64,000 nt of DNA. Origin: Adiantum capillus-veneris (Eukaryota; Streptophyta; Polypodiopsida; Polypodiales; Pteridaceae). The DNA is taken from the NCBI GenBank assembly GCA_014529385.2, contig CM043955.1, positions 151,764,140-151,828,139 of the forward strand, written 5' to 3'. Position numbers and translations under genes: made by a program. This document shows positions 25,541-35,470 of the stretch, in pieces. The notes below the pieces were generated by a model. That model searched no databases. It had not been told where the DNA came from and saw only the letters and a program-made list of their open reading frames with translations. The first letter of the stretch is position 1; each line of letters begins with the position of its first letter.

Positions 25541-28374
25541 TCATTGCTTTGCATTTGGTTTCTTCCTCTTCCTAAATGAATCAAGAGGTATATCCATGTT
25601 GGGACTTCCACCTAAGTTCTTGGGAGTCGATTCCTTGCGCTTTGGTGTTGGCTTCTTCCCCGCTGGAGGGGGTGTTGCTTTCACCGCATCTGCAACTGCC
25701 TCATCTGATGCTTTATCTCTAGTGTCCACACTTGGTGATGCTTTGGTACTCAACGGAGAACGCAACATCCTTCTTGGAGTTAGTTTTTGCCTAGGTGATT
25801 TTACTGCAGAATACTTTTCCATCAAGATGTCTTCAACTACTCCACGTACTGCATCCCCTATGGCAGACTCCGCTTCAAGGGCTGGCTGCATCCCTGGGGT
25901 AATCAGGCCATTCTTCCTTGTGGAATGCATCGTCTTGTTGGAGCAAGCATGCGATGATTGTTCTACAAAGCAAGCTATTTACAAAGTCTCACTTGGAGTA
26001 TCCCAAAATACACACATAAATACTGATTTTGGTACCTACCAGTGGCCTGCGTAGAGACTCTCTCTGTTTTTGTCCTCAATGATTCTTGTATACAGGTCTC
26101 TGCTGCGATGTCTGTCCTTGCAAATGATTTCATTAAATGCAAGAGTTTAAACTACCAATGGAAAGTGGGTCTGCAATAGTACTAGTAAATAATTGACACA
26201 GTGACTACCTACACTTGATTCTTTCATCTCACTCTTCACCTTCAGACCAATCATATGCTTAGCTCTAGGGGGAACAGACATGTTGCAATGTAGTGCAACA
26301 CAATAGCCATAGTCCCTACATACATGCGCGAAGCATAGAATATGGTACACATGGGTGCAAGGCAGGGAGAATACATCCAAGCTTCTGGCATCGAATGGGA
26401 ATCCACATCCTACACAATGGTAGAACCCATTAAGTGCCACCTCCCTAATGCTCTGCTCAAAATCCACAAGAGGAAAAGGCTTCATCAAACTGGCCCCCAC
26501 GCTATGTGAAGTCCTCTCCATGGAAACACAAAATTTAAAGTGCTCTGATTCCTGTGCTATGTTGGACTCTACTTTTGCAAGTAGTGCCTGTGAAACAAAG
26601 AAGACAACACATCTAATTTAAGTCTCAATAACCCAACAAAAACAGATTGCTAAAAAGAATATGCAGCGTGAATCTTATCCCTTATTTGCAATACCACATA
26701 TAAGACAAGCACTTACTCTATATGCTATAAACACAAGCTTTATGTGGTATATGATATGCGATGTGCTATATAGCACATAACACAGTCCAAGTATAATGTG
26801 CTATAAGTGCTACATAGAGTATGCACTGTAGATCATAGCACAAGCTTGTTGGGTATATGATATGCAGTGGGCTATATGAGACATAGCACATAGCATATAG
26901 CACATAGCACAATTAGAGATGATGCTATGTAGCACATAGCAAAAATAGATATTGTGCTATATAGCACAATTCACTATTCCACACACTCCAGGGCTATATT
27001 GTGAACATATACCACACAAAATGTGCTTTATAGCACATAGCACATAAAAATATTGTGCTATGTAGCACATATCAATATTGAACACACACTTCAGGGCTAT
27101 ACTGTGAGCATATAGCATACAGGTTATGCTATATAGCACATATTACGCATGTCCATTGTGCTATATATCACATAGCACATAACCACACAGAGCACATAGC
27201 ATAGAAACACACACATTCCAAATAGATGAGGGTACTATTGTGAACATGCTGCACCTAGATTGAACTATAAAGCACATAGCACATAACCACACATGGAACA
27301 TAGCATATAACCACCCACTCCATGAAGATGATGGCTATGTTGTGACCATATAGCACATAGCAGAAATAGAATATGCTCATACAGTACATAACCATACAAT
27401 CCAAAACACTCTAACCACATAACCACATGGAAGTGAACCACATACTCCAAAACAAAGTGAAGCACATGTAGGAGGGTATGCACCTTTGCTTTAGCCACAT
27501 TGCCTTAAAATTCAGCAACGTTCTCTCTAGTAGTACTCTAGTAGAACTGTCCAATCAAATCAATCAGGCGTTGTCGAGCTACAGGGTCTTGCACGCAATC
27601 AATCTCCGTTTGCAACTTTATGGCCAAAGTGTTGGAGCTTTGAGCACCCTTGGCCCTATGTAATTCTTTCACTTGATCCTCTACCTGCTTCTTTGCACCC
27701 TCTAGTCTTGACTTATAGTCTTTCAATCTTCCCTTTGCAACATTCTTCATTTCTACAAGTGTCCTGCTATCCTCCTCTGCCAATTGTACCAGGAATCCTC
27801 CTGTAGGCACGCTTGACAATGGTACAGACGTACCTTTTATTTTCAATGATGATCTGGTAGAGGCAGCAGTGGTTTTGGAACCTCTCCCTCTACCACTCAT
27901 CTGCTCTTCCCACCTCTTGATCTTGTTTTGCAAGTTGTGTCTTTCTTCTGAGGCTCTCATTGCCCTCTCTGCAAAGATAGCCCAAGAAATTTGATGTTTG
28001 CCAGATTCACTGCAGTTTTCCAATGCAAAGGCCTTTGCAAATCGAGTCACTAATTCATACATGAAGGGACCCTCCTGGTAGACATCCCAGTGTCTCCCCA
28101 CAAGCTTTTGCAAGAATTCCGACCAAGCATGGTATGCCTTCACTTTCTTCTGGCTACCCGGAACAGGCTTTGGGCATATAAAGACAGCTTCCCAGTCCTC
28201 CTCACAGATGTCATTCTTGCCTGTCAAGCTACGTGGATCAACTCCCTCCAATGGCAATCCACGCTCCATATGAAATTCCTCAGCAAGACGACAAAACTTC
28301 GTATGCAGAGGTGGTTCGATGTTCCTAACTAGACTGCTGCTTTCTTGAATCGGATGCTTTGAGGAAGGTGACAT
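25541..28374 (-). CDS. Split gene: coiled coil, RING-like domain, basic tail (unrecognised family)
   Basis: Proposed minus-strand exons: 28374-27484, 26587-26209, 26102-26040, 25962-25541. Acceptors TTTCACAG, CATCGCAG and TTTGTAG and GT donors join in matching phase (0, 1, 1). Exon 1 encodes an unknown N-terminal part (VGRHWDVYQEGPFMYELVTR) and a long charged coiled coil. Exon 2 holds CVGCGFPF...FSLPCTHVYHILCF, a RING-like Cys/His pattern. The last exon is a Lys/Pro/Ser-rich basic tail ending KRKKPNAKQ, possibly nuclear. Two in-frame stops (TAG at 27,540 and TAA about 30 nt on) lie before the best donor, so either the model is wrong there or the gene is damaged. Alternatively the 278-residue exon 1 frame is complete alone. 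A related frame sits in the hAT element at 34,390-35,184. Confidence 0.55.
26690..27470. repeat. Degenerate array of the palindrome TGTGCTATATAGCACA in the first intron
   Basis: The intron between exons 1 and 2 of the RING-like gene is filled with permutations of TAGCACATAGCACATA and the 16-bp palindrome TGTGCTATATAGCACA (for example near 27,160), mixed with a longer phrase like CACACACTTCAGGGCTATA.TGTGA repeated near 26,985, 27,085 and 27,225. The period is irregular and no target duplication is seen. Confidence 0.85.
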
Positions 28375-28825
28375 GATGCAGTCTCAAGTGATATACCTGC
28401 ACATCATCCAATGAACTTATGAGACATTGTGTGCCCTCGCTTATCATCCCTGCTAAAAAGAAACAAGAACTTCATGGGCCTGCTCTTGTAAGCCGGGCAT
28501 TCAAGGTGATGTGCTATGGGATTTTCCCCAAGGTTGCATGCAACTTGTGGACTAGAAAATTACCTCGGGAGTCTATGTCCTCTCATGCAGCCAGCAGGAT
28601 TAGGGTTTGCTCGCCTCTTGTTGCAAATGAGCAAGGTGTGGCACTCATGCAGCTCCAAATGCAGCTTAATGTAGCTAAATGATCCCAGGTGGGGTGCGCG
28701 TGCTCAAGCAGTAGAGAGTGTACATGTTCAATGCGAGAGACATACCTCGAAGAGAAGAGGGCGGTTACTGCAATCGTCCTTGAAGTATCCAAGCTTGCAC
28801 AGTAGAAGCTCTAAGCACAGTAGAC

Positions 28826-28828
<3 letters not shown>

Positions 28829-28889
<61 letters not shown>

Positions 28890-28896
28890 GGGGGGG
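28829..28896. repeat. (GA)n-(G)n tract upstream of the RING-like gene
   Basis: 51 bp of GA followed by 17 G. Relative to the minus-strand gene it is a C/CT-rich tract about 450 bp upstream of the start codon, a position where CT-rich 5' leaders or promoters occur in plants. Candidate splice signals between here and 28,374 (CTTCGAG/GTATGTC near 28,745) hint at a 5' untranslated exon. Confidence 0.9.
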
Positions 28897-30690
28897 CACG
28901 GTGTTTGAAACTGCCAACTACTCATGAAACAAAGTGGGTGTGTGAAGGTTGAATTTTTCAGTATAACATTTTTTAGAATATAAATTTGGACGTTTGAAAT
29001 ATGGCACCAGTGACCACACCCCCAATGTCATGATATGCTATTTAATGATATCACGTATATAGCTTTCCACCTATTCATGCTTTCACCCAAGGGTCATTCG
29101 TTGGGAAATGGTGCGAATGTTAGCAGTGTCACAAAGGACGTGTGCATCATAGTTGTCTGGCACCAACATGATGTCAATACACAGGGAAGCAACTCGAATG
29201 GGGCACGAAGATTCTTTGAGGTTTTCAGTCCTCAAGAAGCGAACCTAACAAGCAAATGCATCAACTCAACAAGAAAATCACCACTCAATTAATCAAAAAA
29301 TTAGCCTATGTCCTTTCTCACTGCTCTAGGTCATCACATGGATTGTAACGAAACTTTAAGTGAAGCTATATTAGAACTAAGGAGACAAGTCTACCAAGTC
29401 TCGTTGCACTCTGGCAAAGTATATGGATCGGGATCCATCATGATCCAAGTCACAGAAACTACAACAGAAGAGTCAAAACAGGTCTCCCTAAGGTCTAATA
29501 AGACTCTTATATGGTAAAATTGTCAAAAAATAGTGATTCAAGCACTCAAATTTGAAGATTAGGCTTGCAGACACATAGTCGAGAACCACAACGAATTTGA
29601 AATGCTTACACTTGAATAAAAGAGCATGGAAGGAGGAACACAATGCAAGTTTTGAAATTGAAATCGGGAGAAAGGCTTGTGTGGTAGGGTCAATTTCTTT
29701 GTTTCTTGAATGAGGCAAAGATGGTTGGCAGGGCTAATGGGTAGCAAGGATACACAACATGGCTGACCATTTGCAACAATTTAAGAAGCCCACAAGAGTC
29801 TCTTTTTCTTCATCTCCAAGTTTTGTGGTTTGAATTTTGCTAAAACTTCCAATGCCAAGGGCCGTGATTCCAAAAAATCAATAAGTACGTTAAATTTAAG
29901 TTTCAAATTTTGAATTTATTCAATCTTGATTTTTTCTTTTACAATGCCAACTTGACAAGCAAAGGTTGCTTTAATCAAGAAGATTTTGACAGTTAGACGA
30001 GATTTCTAAGCTATCTCTTTCAATATTGTCAATAAGCTGCATGATTTAGAAAAGCCGACTCTCTATGTAAAGGATGGGGCTCTTGGTGATTGTACTTCTA
30101 GCTAGCCTTGATGTGAGGCTCTAATGTAATCATCTACCCCTCAAGGTTCAACATCAGCTGAAGGTCGATTGTATTATTCTCGATGGAATTTCTAATACAT
30201 TCACTCACAAGTTTGAGTTTTGAAAAAAAAAAAGGTGCATGATTGAGCAAGGCCGACTCTCTATGAAACTTTGACACAATTGATTTTCTTTCACATTGAC
30301 ATCTATTTGTCAGCAGGAGCATCTGTTAGCTATGAGCGCATGCTCCCTCTTGTCTTATCTTTTGATGTATGCCAAGAAAGGCTTCAATTTTAGGCATATT
30401 GCATTGAAGCTTCCAAGGCTATCAACATACAAATTGGCAGGGGACTTTGCAACATGTTTGAATTTTTTTTGTTAGGGGTTGATATGAACCAAGCCTCAAA
30501 GGCGTGCATGGATCATACAACAAAACTCTCTTTTCTCATATACTTGGCTATGAGCTAGATCTAGGCAAGGACAATTGGCTAGGAGTGGTTCAAGGTTAGA
30601 CAATTTCAAGTTTTCTTATTTTTTATGTTTTAACCTTCTATTTGGAAAATATTTCCTTATTCTACAAAGCAAAGTGCTTTCACAAATTTA
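28897..30690. other. Intergenic DNA, no feature recognised
   Basis: Short unsupported frames only. A phrase AGCCGACTCTCTATG / GGCCGACTCTCTATG recurs at about 30,053 and 30,250, suggesting a small decayed duplication. Confidence 0.5.
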
Positions 30691-30699
30691 ACACGAAGC

Positions 30700-31060
30700 A
30701 AGGCTTCTACTTAGCTTACCAAGCCAAACTAAATTATTGTAGAGATAGCGACAACCACGAACATAAATGTCATACCGTGGGATGGAGCTAATCTAACTAG
30801 TGCATGGAGGCTACAAGAGACTGTCAATATCTTGGAAAAGACATTCAATACTTACTCACTCAAAACATCCCTCAACTGCATGTCAGGCAGCAAAAACTAG
30901 TCACAACATCGTAAGGAAATCTCATCATTTCACCAAGCAAATGAAGTCCAAACGCAACCAAACTTATATAAAGGATATGAAAATAGTGAAGGAGTGTGCT
31001 TAAGGTTTCAAGCTCCACTTTTAAAGACTTACCAAAAATGCAATTAATACCTGCAGCCTG
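30700..31060 (-). repeat. Gypsy-2 3' LTR, distal piece
   Basis: Matches the outer part of 44,646-45,564: TAGCGACAACCACGAA against TAGCGAGAACCACGAA, then CTAACTAGTGCATGGAGGC against CAACTAGTGCATAGAGGC. The exact left edge is uncertain (the first 30-40 bp do not align well). The match stops at the hAT terminus at 31,061. Confidence 0.75.
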
Positions 31061-31172
31061 CAGGGATTTCAAAATGACGTGACCACACTATAATTTCAGG
31101 TTAATAACAATAGAAATGCAAAATAACAAATATTTTGTTAATTGACATTCATATTTTTTGACCTCCAGGGAG

Positions 31173-31255
31173 ACCTGGAGACCGGCTCGTAGCCCGCCGC
31201 CGGGCTAATTAGTTGGCCCGCCGGGTAAAGCTATTTCCCCGTCGGGCCCGCCGTG
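31173..31255. repeat. hAT left subterminal CCCGCCGGG cluster
   Basis: GC-rich island with CCCGCCGCCGGG, CCCGCCGGG, CCCGTCGGG and CCCGCCGTGG in about 70 bp, about 120 bp inside the left terminus. The same motif is clustered at the right end. Subterminal short repeats are transposase-binding sites in studied hAT elements; here that role is inferred. Confidence 0.75.
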
Positions 31256-31257
31256 GC

Positions 31258-31266
31258 TATATAAAG
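31258..31266 (+). promoter_or_regulatory. TATA box inside hAT left end
   Basis: TATATAAAG follows directly on the CCCGCCGGG cluster and points rightward to the kinase-like gene. A pyrimidine/purine leader and a possible donor (AAGAG/GTACAT near 31,298) follow, so a 5' untranslated intron spanning the tandem array is plausible, with acceptor ACCATTGCAG just before 32,895. Confidence 0.55.
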
Positions 31267-31449
31267 GCGACGTCGGTGCTTGTCTTTTTCACAAAAGAGG
31301 TACATTGAAAAGTATTCACCAAACTTCTGGCAGCTTTCCACATTCTCAAAGCAGTGTAGCAGTAATTTTTTAAACCCTTCCTTATTTTATTGATGTTTTT
31401 TTGAGTTTTTTGCGTTAAAACTTAAAGGTTTAAAATTTCTTTTATCAAA

Positions 31450-32790
31450 TCATCGTACGTGGATGCACTGGCACATGGTTGCAATTGCGGCTAGGTGTGT
31501 CATTGCAAAAGCGTACGATGATTATGTTTTATATTGCTCCCAGTCATTCATGCTTCGGCACATGGTCACAATTGCGACTAGGTGTGTTGCTGCTAGAATG
31601 ACAGGAGCATTTGTTTGAAAGAAGTAACCGTGCGTGAATGCACTGGCACATGGTTGCAATTGCGGCTAGGTGTGTCATTGCAAAAGCATAGGGTGATTAT
31701 GTTTTATGTTGCTCACAATCATTCATGCTTCGGCACATGGTTGCAATTGCGACTAGGTGTGTTGCTGCTAGAATGACAGGAGCATCTGTTTGAAAGAAGT
31801 CACCGTGCGTGGATGCACTGGCACATGGTTGCAATTGTGGCTAGGTGTGTCATTGTAAAAATGCAAGATGACTATGTTTTATGTTGCTTCCCGACATTCA
31901 TGCTTCGGCACATGGTTGCAATTGAGACTAGGTGTGTTGCTGCTAGATTGATGGTAGCATCTAATGCATGAATGTGTGCTCAAATAATTTCATAATGCTT
32001 CATATGATTGAATCTTGAAAGAATACATCGTTCGTGGATGCACTGGCACATGGTTGCAATTGCGATTAGGTGTGTCATTGCAAAAGCGTAGGATGACTAT
32101 GTTTTATGTTGCTCCCAGTCATTCATGCTTCGGCACATGGTTGAAATTGCGATTAGGTGTGTTGCTGCTAGAATGACAGGAGCATCTGTTTGAAAGAAGT
32201 CACCATGCGTGGATGCACTGGCACATGGTTGCAATTGCGACTAGGTGTGTCATTGCAAAAGCATAGGATGACTATGTTTTATGTTGCTCCCAGTCATTCA
32301 TGCTTCGGCACATGGTTGCAATTGCGACTAGGTTTGTTGCTGCTAGAATGACAGGAGCATCTGTTTGAAAGAATACATCGTTCGTGGATGCACTGGCACA
32401 TGGTTGCAATTGCGGCTAGGTGTGTCATTGCAAAAGCGTAGGGTGACTATGTTTTATGTTGCTCCCAGTCATTCATGCTTCGGCACATGGTTGCAATTGC
32501 GACTAGGTTTGTTGCTGCTAGAATGACAGGAGCATCTGTTTGAAAGAAGTCACCGTGAGTGGATGCACTGGCACATGGTTGCAATTGCGGCTAGGTGTGT
32601 CATTGCAAAAGCGTAGGGTGACTATGTTTTATGTTGCTCCCAGTCATTCATGCTTCAGCACATGGTTGCAATTGCGACTAGGTGTGTTACTGCTAGAATG
32701 ACAGGAGCATCTGTTTGTAAGTTGTCGTACGGTGAGGCATTGGCACATGGTTGCAATTGCAATTAGGTGTGTCACTGCAAAAGCGTACGA
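31450..32790 (+). repeat. ~176-bp tandem array, seven to eight copies, in hAT left arm
   Basis: GATGCACTGGCACATGG recurs near 31,462, 31,636, 31,813, 32,037, 32,213, 32,388 and 32,564 at about 176 bp (one 225-bp interval holds extra sequence). Each unit contains two related halves, ACTGGCACATGGTTGCAATT and CTTCGGCACATGGTTGCAAT, so it arose from a roughly 88-bp unit that doubled. A last divergent half-unit overlaps the start of the kinase-region frame. Confidence 0.92.
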
Positions 32791-32900
32791 GATCTATGGT
32801 CTATATTGCACTTTTTCTTTCACGTAGAAAAGATCCAAATGCAGTGGCACATAGTTATATTTCACAATGTGTTGTTTGCCACAAAACCATTGCAGGCAAA

Positions 32901-34310
32901 ATGGATCCTTCTGCTACTTCAATGATAGAGTTCAAAAAGAAAATTAGACAATTGTTGATTACGATCGTCAGTGCACTAGGTCCCGACGATATAGCGCAGA
33001 TTGTTGCAGATGAGTCTAGATTGCAATCATTATACAGTGAGATTGTCCGCAAAATGTTGTTGTTATATCCAAACAAAACAACCGAATCAATAATCTCATT
33101 ACTGAGCAGTTGGGTGGGCAATTTTCCCAAGGTGGCCTCTGATTTGAAAGAGGAATGCCCTCAAGAAGTAGACAAGGGTAAGCTAGAGCATTGGAACACT
33201 AGATGGAGAGCTGAAAAGGAGAGGTCAAGGCGAGCATCCCACATAGACACACAGTTTGGCCTAAGCAAGAAAATGTGAATGGCTATCACCAAAGTTGTGG
33301 GGAGCAGCCAAGTTGGAGAACCATTTATTGAGGAGGCTGCCATTGAGGGAACATCGGGTTCTACTACTTCTGCCAGTCACCTGGAGAGTAGTATATACAA
33401 TTCTGAATGTAGTATGACTCTAGGCATTCCAAATAAGTCCATTAAGAAGATCAAGAAACTTGGGTCAGGGGCTTATGGCATAGGGTGGCAAGTTCAAATC
33501 AAAGGGATCAGTTTCCTTCCTGCAACGAATACTTATTGTGCCAAGGAGTTCAAAGGACACGCCAAGCATCAGTGGAAAAGCTTTGCATCAGAAAATGGGG
33601 TAGATCTCAACCATAGAGGGATTGTGAGAAGTATTGCCCACTCTGTAGCGTTGCCATGGTTTCTGATATTCCCCTACTTCAATGGCGGAACTTTAGGTGA
33701 TCTTATGGAGACAGTGCCCCTTCCACATGGCTCTTTCACGATGCTTGTAGCGCATCAAGAGGGGAAAGGAAAGATCCCTGAAGACTTTAAATGGGAGCAG
33801 CCCTCTGAAGACCAGAAAACACGTATGAAGAGCTTGTGCAATCATGCTCCCTCGTTGATCCATGCCTTGGTGAACGCATTGCAATTCGCACATGACGAGG
33901 GAGTGATCCACAATGATCTCCATCCATGGAACATCATGTTGGACTTTACCAAGGATCTCACTCCTCGTATTGGAATAATTGATTGGGGATTGGCTCTGCG
34001 TGTTGGCTTAGAGACACAAAAGACCAACAATACCGATGAAAACTGGCAAAAGCTTCATCCTTGGCAAGCTCCTGAGTTACTAGATGGCAATCACCCGTGC
34101 CCATGGACCAAGGCCACAGATGTGTACACCATAGGATGGGTGATATGGCAATTTTGTAAGTTTTGTGGAGAGTTCTCTGACTACTACAACACAAATTGGT
34201 TCAAACATAAGGTTTCAGTGGAGGTACAAGCCATATCTACGATTTTTGTGGAAGGTTGGGTGAGGAAGAAATCCACAGACAGAAAGACCTTGGCACTTTT
34301 GGACGAATAA
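32901..34310 (+). CDS. Protein-kinase-like gene carried by the hAT element
   Basis: From the ATG at 32,901 the frame runs 125 codons (helical, unrecognised), meets one TGA at 33,276-33,278 followed at once by ATG, and continues 343 codons in the same frame. The second part is kinase-like: GSGAYG glycine loop, YCAKEF (lysine of the VAIK position), HNDLHPWNIML catalytic loop (HND for HRD, Asp and Asn kept), IIDWG (for DFG), WQAPELL, and DVYTIGWVIWQ. Key catalytic Lys, Asp, Asn and DWG Asp are present, so activity is possible. A TATA box and possible leader intron lie upstream. It converges on the transposase gene. It may be a host gene captured by the transposon. The TGA makes either a shorter protein from 33,279 or a pseudogene. 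Confidence 0.75.
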
Positions 34311-34389
34311 TTAGAAAGATTTGAAGCTCAGCCAAAACGATTCTTACGCCCTCCCTCTGAAATGAGTGTAGCCTTTTTTTGATGGATAT

Positions 34390-35184
34390 ATGATGTACTT
34401 TATGAATCAGGATTTTGTGAGACTTTTGACTTATAAAAGCACTTTTAAATTTTGGGTTTTATGCGCCATCCTATGTTATGGGTCATCCTATGCATCATAT
34501 GGATTGTCCATTGTGGGTCATCCTATGCATCATATGGATTGTCCATTGTGGTTTTCCAAGATGTTATATATGCATTATGTCTTGGGTGAAGCAGTGGACT
34601 TCAGCTCAAGGACACCTCATATGACGGTTGAGGACATTCACAACAGTGCAATCACCGTCACACGGCAAGAGATGTCATTGGCACTAGAAGGTGCATCAAT
34701 GGAAGTGCACCAAGTTAAGAAGGAGCTTCAAACTCAACTCAGGAAAGCATCACAAGCTACACAAGGCTCGCATGCAGAATCAACCCTAAATAGAGACTTG
34801 CAAAGGGAGGTGAAGGTGCTATCTCGCCACGTAAAATAGTTAGAGGCGACTAAAAAAAAAGAAAATGCTTCCACATTGATTGAGCACCCAACATCTATTG
34901 AGGCCCCTCCAGCTTCTGGTGAGCATGGTGGTCCTTGCCCCATATGTAGATCATTCTTTCATGAGTGGTGTGGTCACTTCAGCTTGCCATGCGGACATAT
35001 GTACCATATATCATGCTTGATGCAAAGCATGATGAATAGCTTTCGTTGTGCTATATGTGAGTATGAGATATCCAAAAATCTATATGCAATGTTCAAAATG
35101 TCTGAAGACTATAATAAGCTTAAAGGTCAGCGTGAACAGGAGAATGAAGATATTCTCACAAATATTTCACTATCACTTGGATAG
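34390..35184 (+). pseudogene. Coiled-coil/RING-like frame carried by the hAT element
   Basis: One reading frame with a single TAG at 34,837-34,839. Before it lies a helix-rich segment (VTRQEMSLALEGASMEVHQV, then KKELQTQLRKASQ). After it comes CPICRSFF...HFSLPCGHMYHISCL...FRCAICEYEI, a RING-type pattern CxxC, CxHxxxHxxC-like, CxxC, then a charged C-terminus. The block FSLPCxHxYHIxC is nearly identical to that in the gene at 25,541-28,374, so the two are related in architecture and motif. A 35-bp perfect tandem duplication lies at its start (34,480-34,549). It could also be a downstream part of the kinase-like transcription unit. Confidence 0.55.
34480..34549 (+). repeat. 35-bp perfect tandem duplication
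   Basis: Two identical units beginning GGGTCATCCTATGCATCATA (34,480-34,514 and 34,515-34,549). It lies at the 5' edge of the RING-like frame and keeps no reading frame (35 is not a multiple of 3). Confidence 0.95.
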
Positions 35185-35470
35185 TTTTTGTAACATTTGA
35201 AAACATTTACTCGTTGTCTTGCGAAAATTTATTAGTGAATTGTGAAATGTCTTCACTTCAGCTTCAATTATGATATGTGATAATGCAAAGATTTGTTAGG
35301 GCTTTGTATATTATGAAGCTTTAATAGTGATTTGTGGCCTTGTAAAGGTTTTTAAGGGCTTCGTTTATTATTAAGCAAATGTCTAAACCTTAAACTAAAT
35401 ATAAAAAAAGCTTATAAGATAAACAGTTTCTGAACTTAAACAGAAGTCACTCAATGGATTCGATAATCTA

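Noticed and set aside
25212-26054. 280-codon plus-strand frame
   Set aside because: It is antisense to the last exons of the RING-like gene, whose splice phases and composition make better sense on the minus strand.
31450-32790. CRISPR-like regular array
   Set aside because: The whole ~176-bp unit repeats, with no unique spacers, in eukaryotic DNA; the same reasoning excludes the 151-bp, 185-bp and 33-bp arrays.
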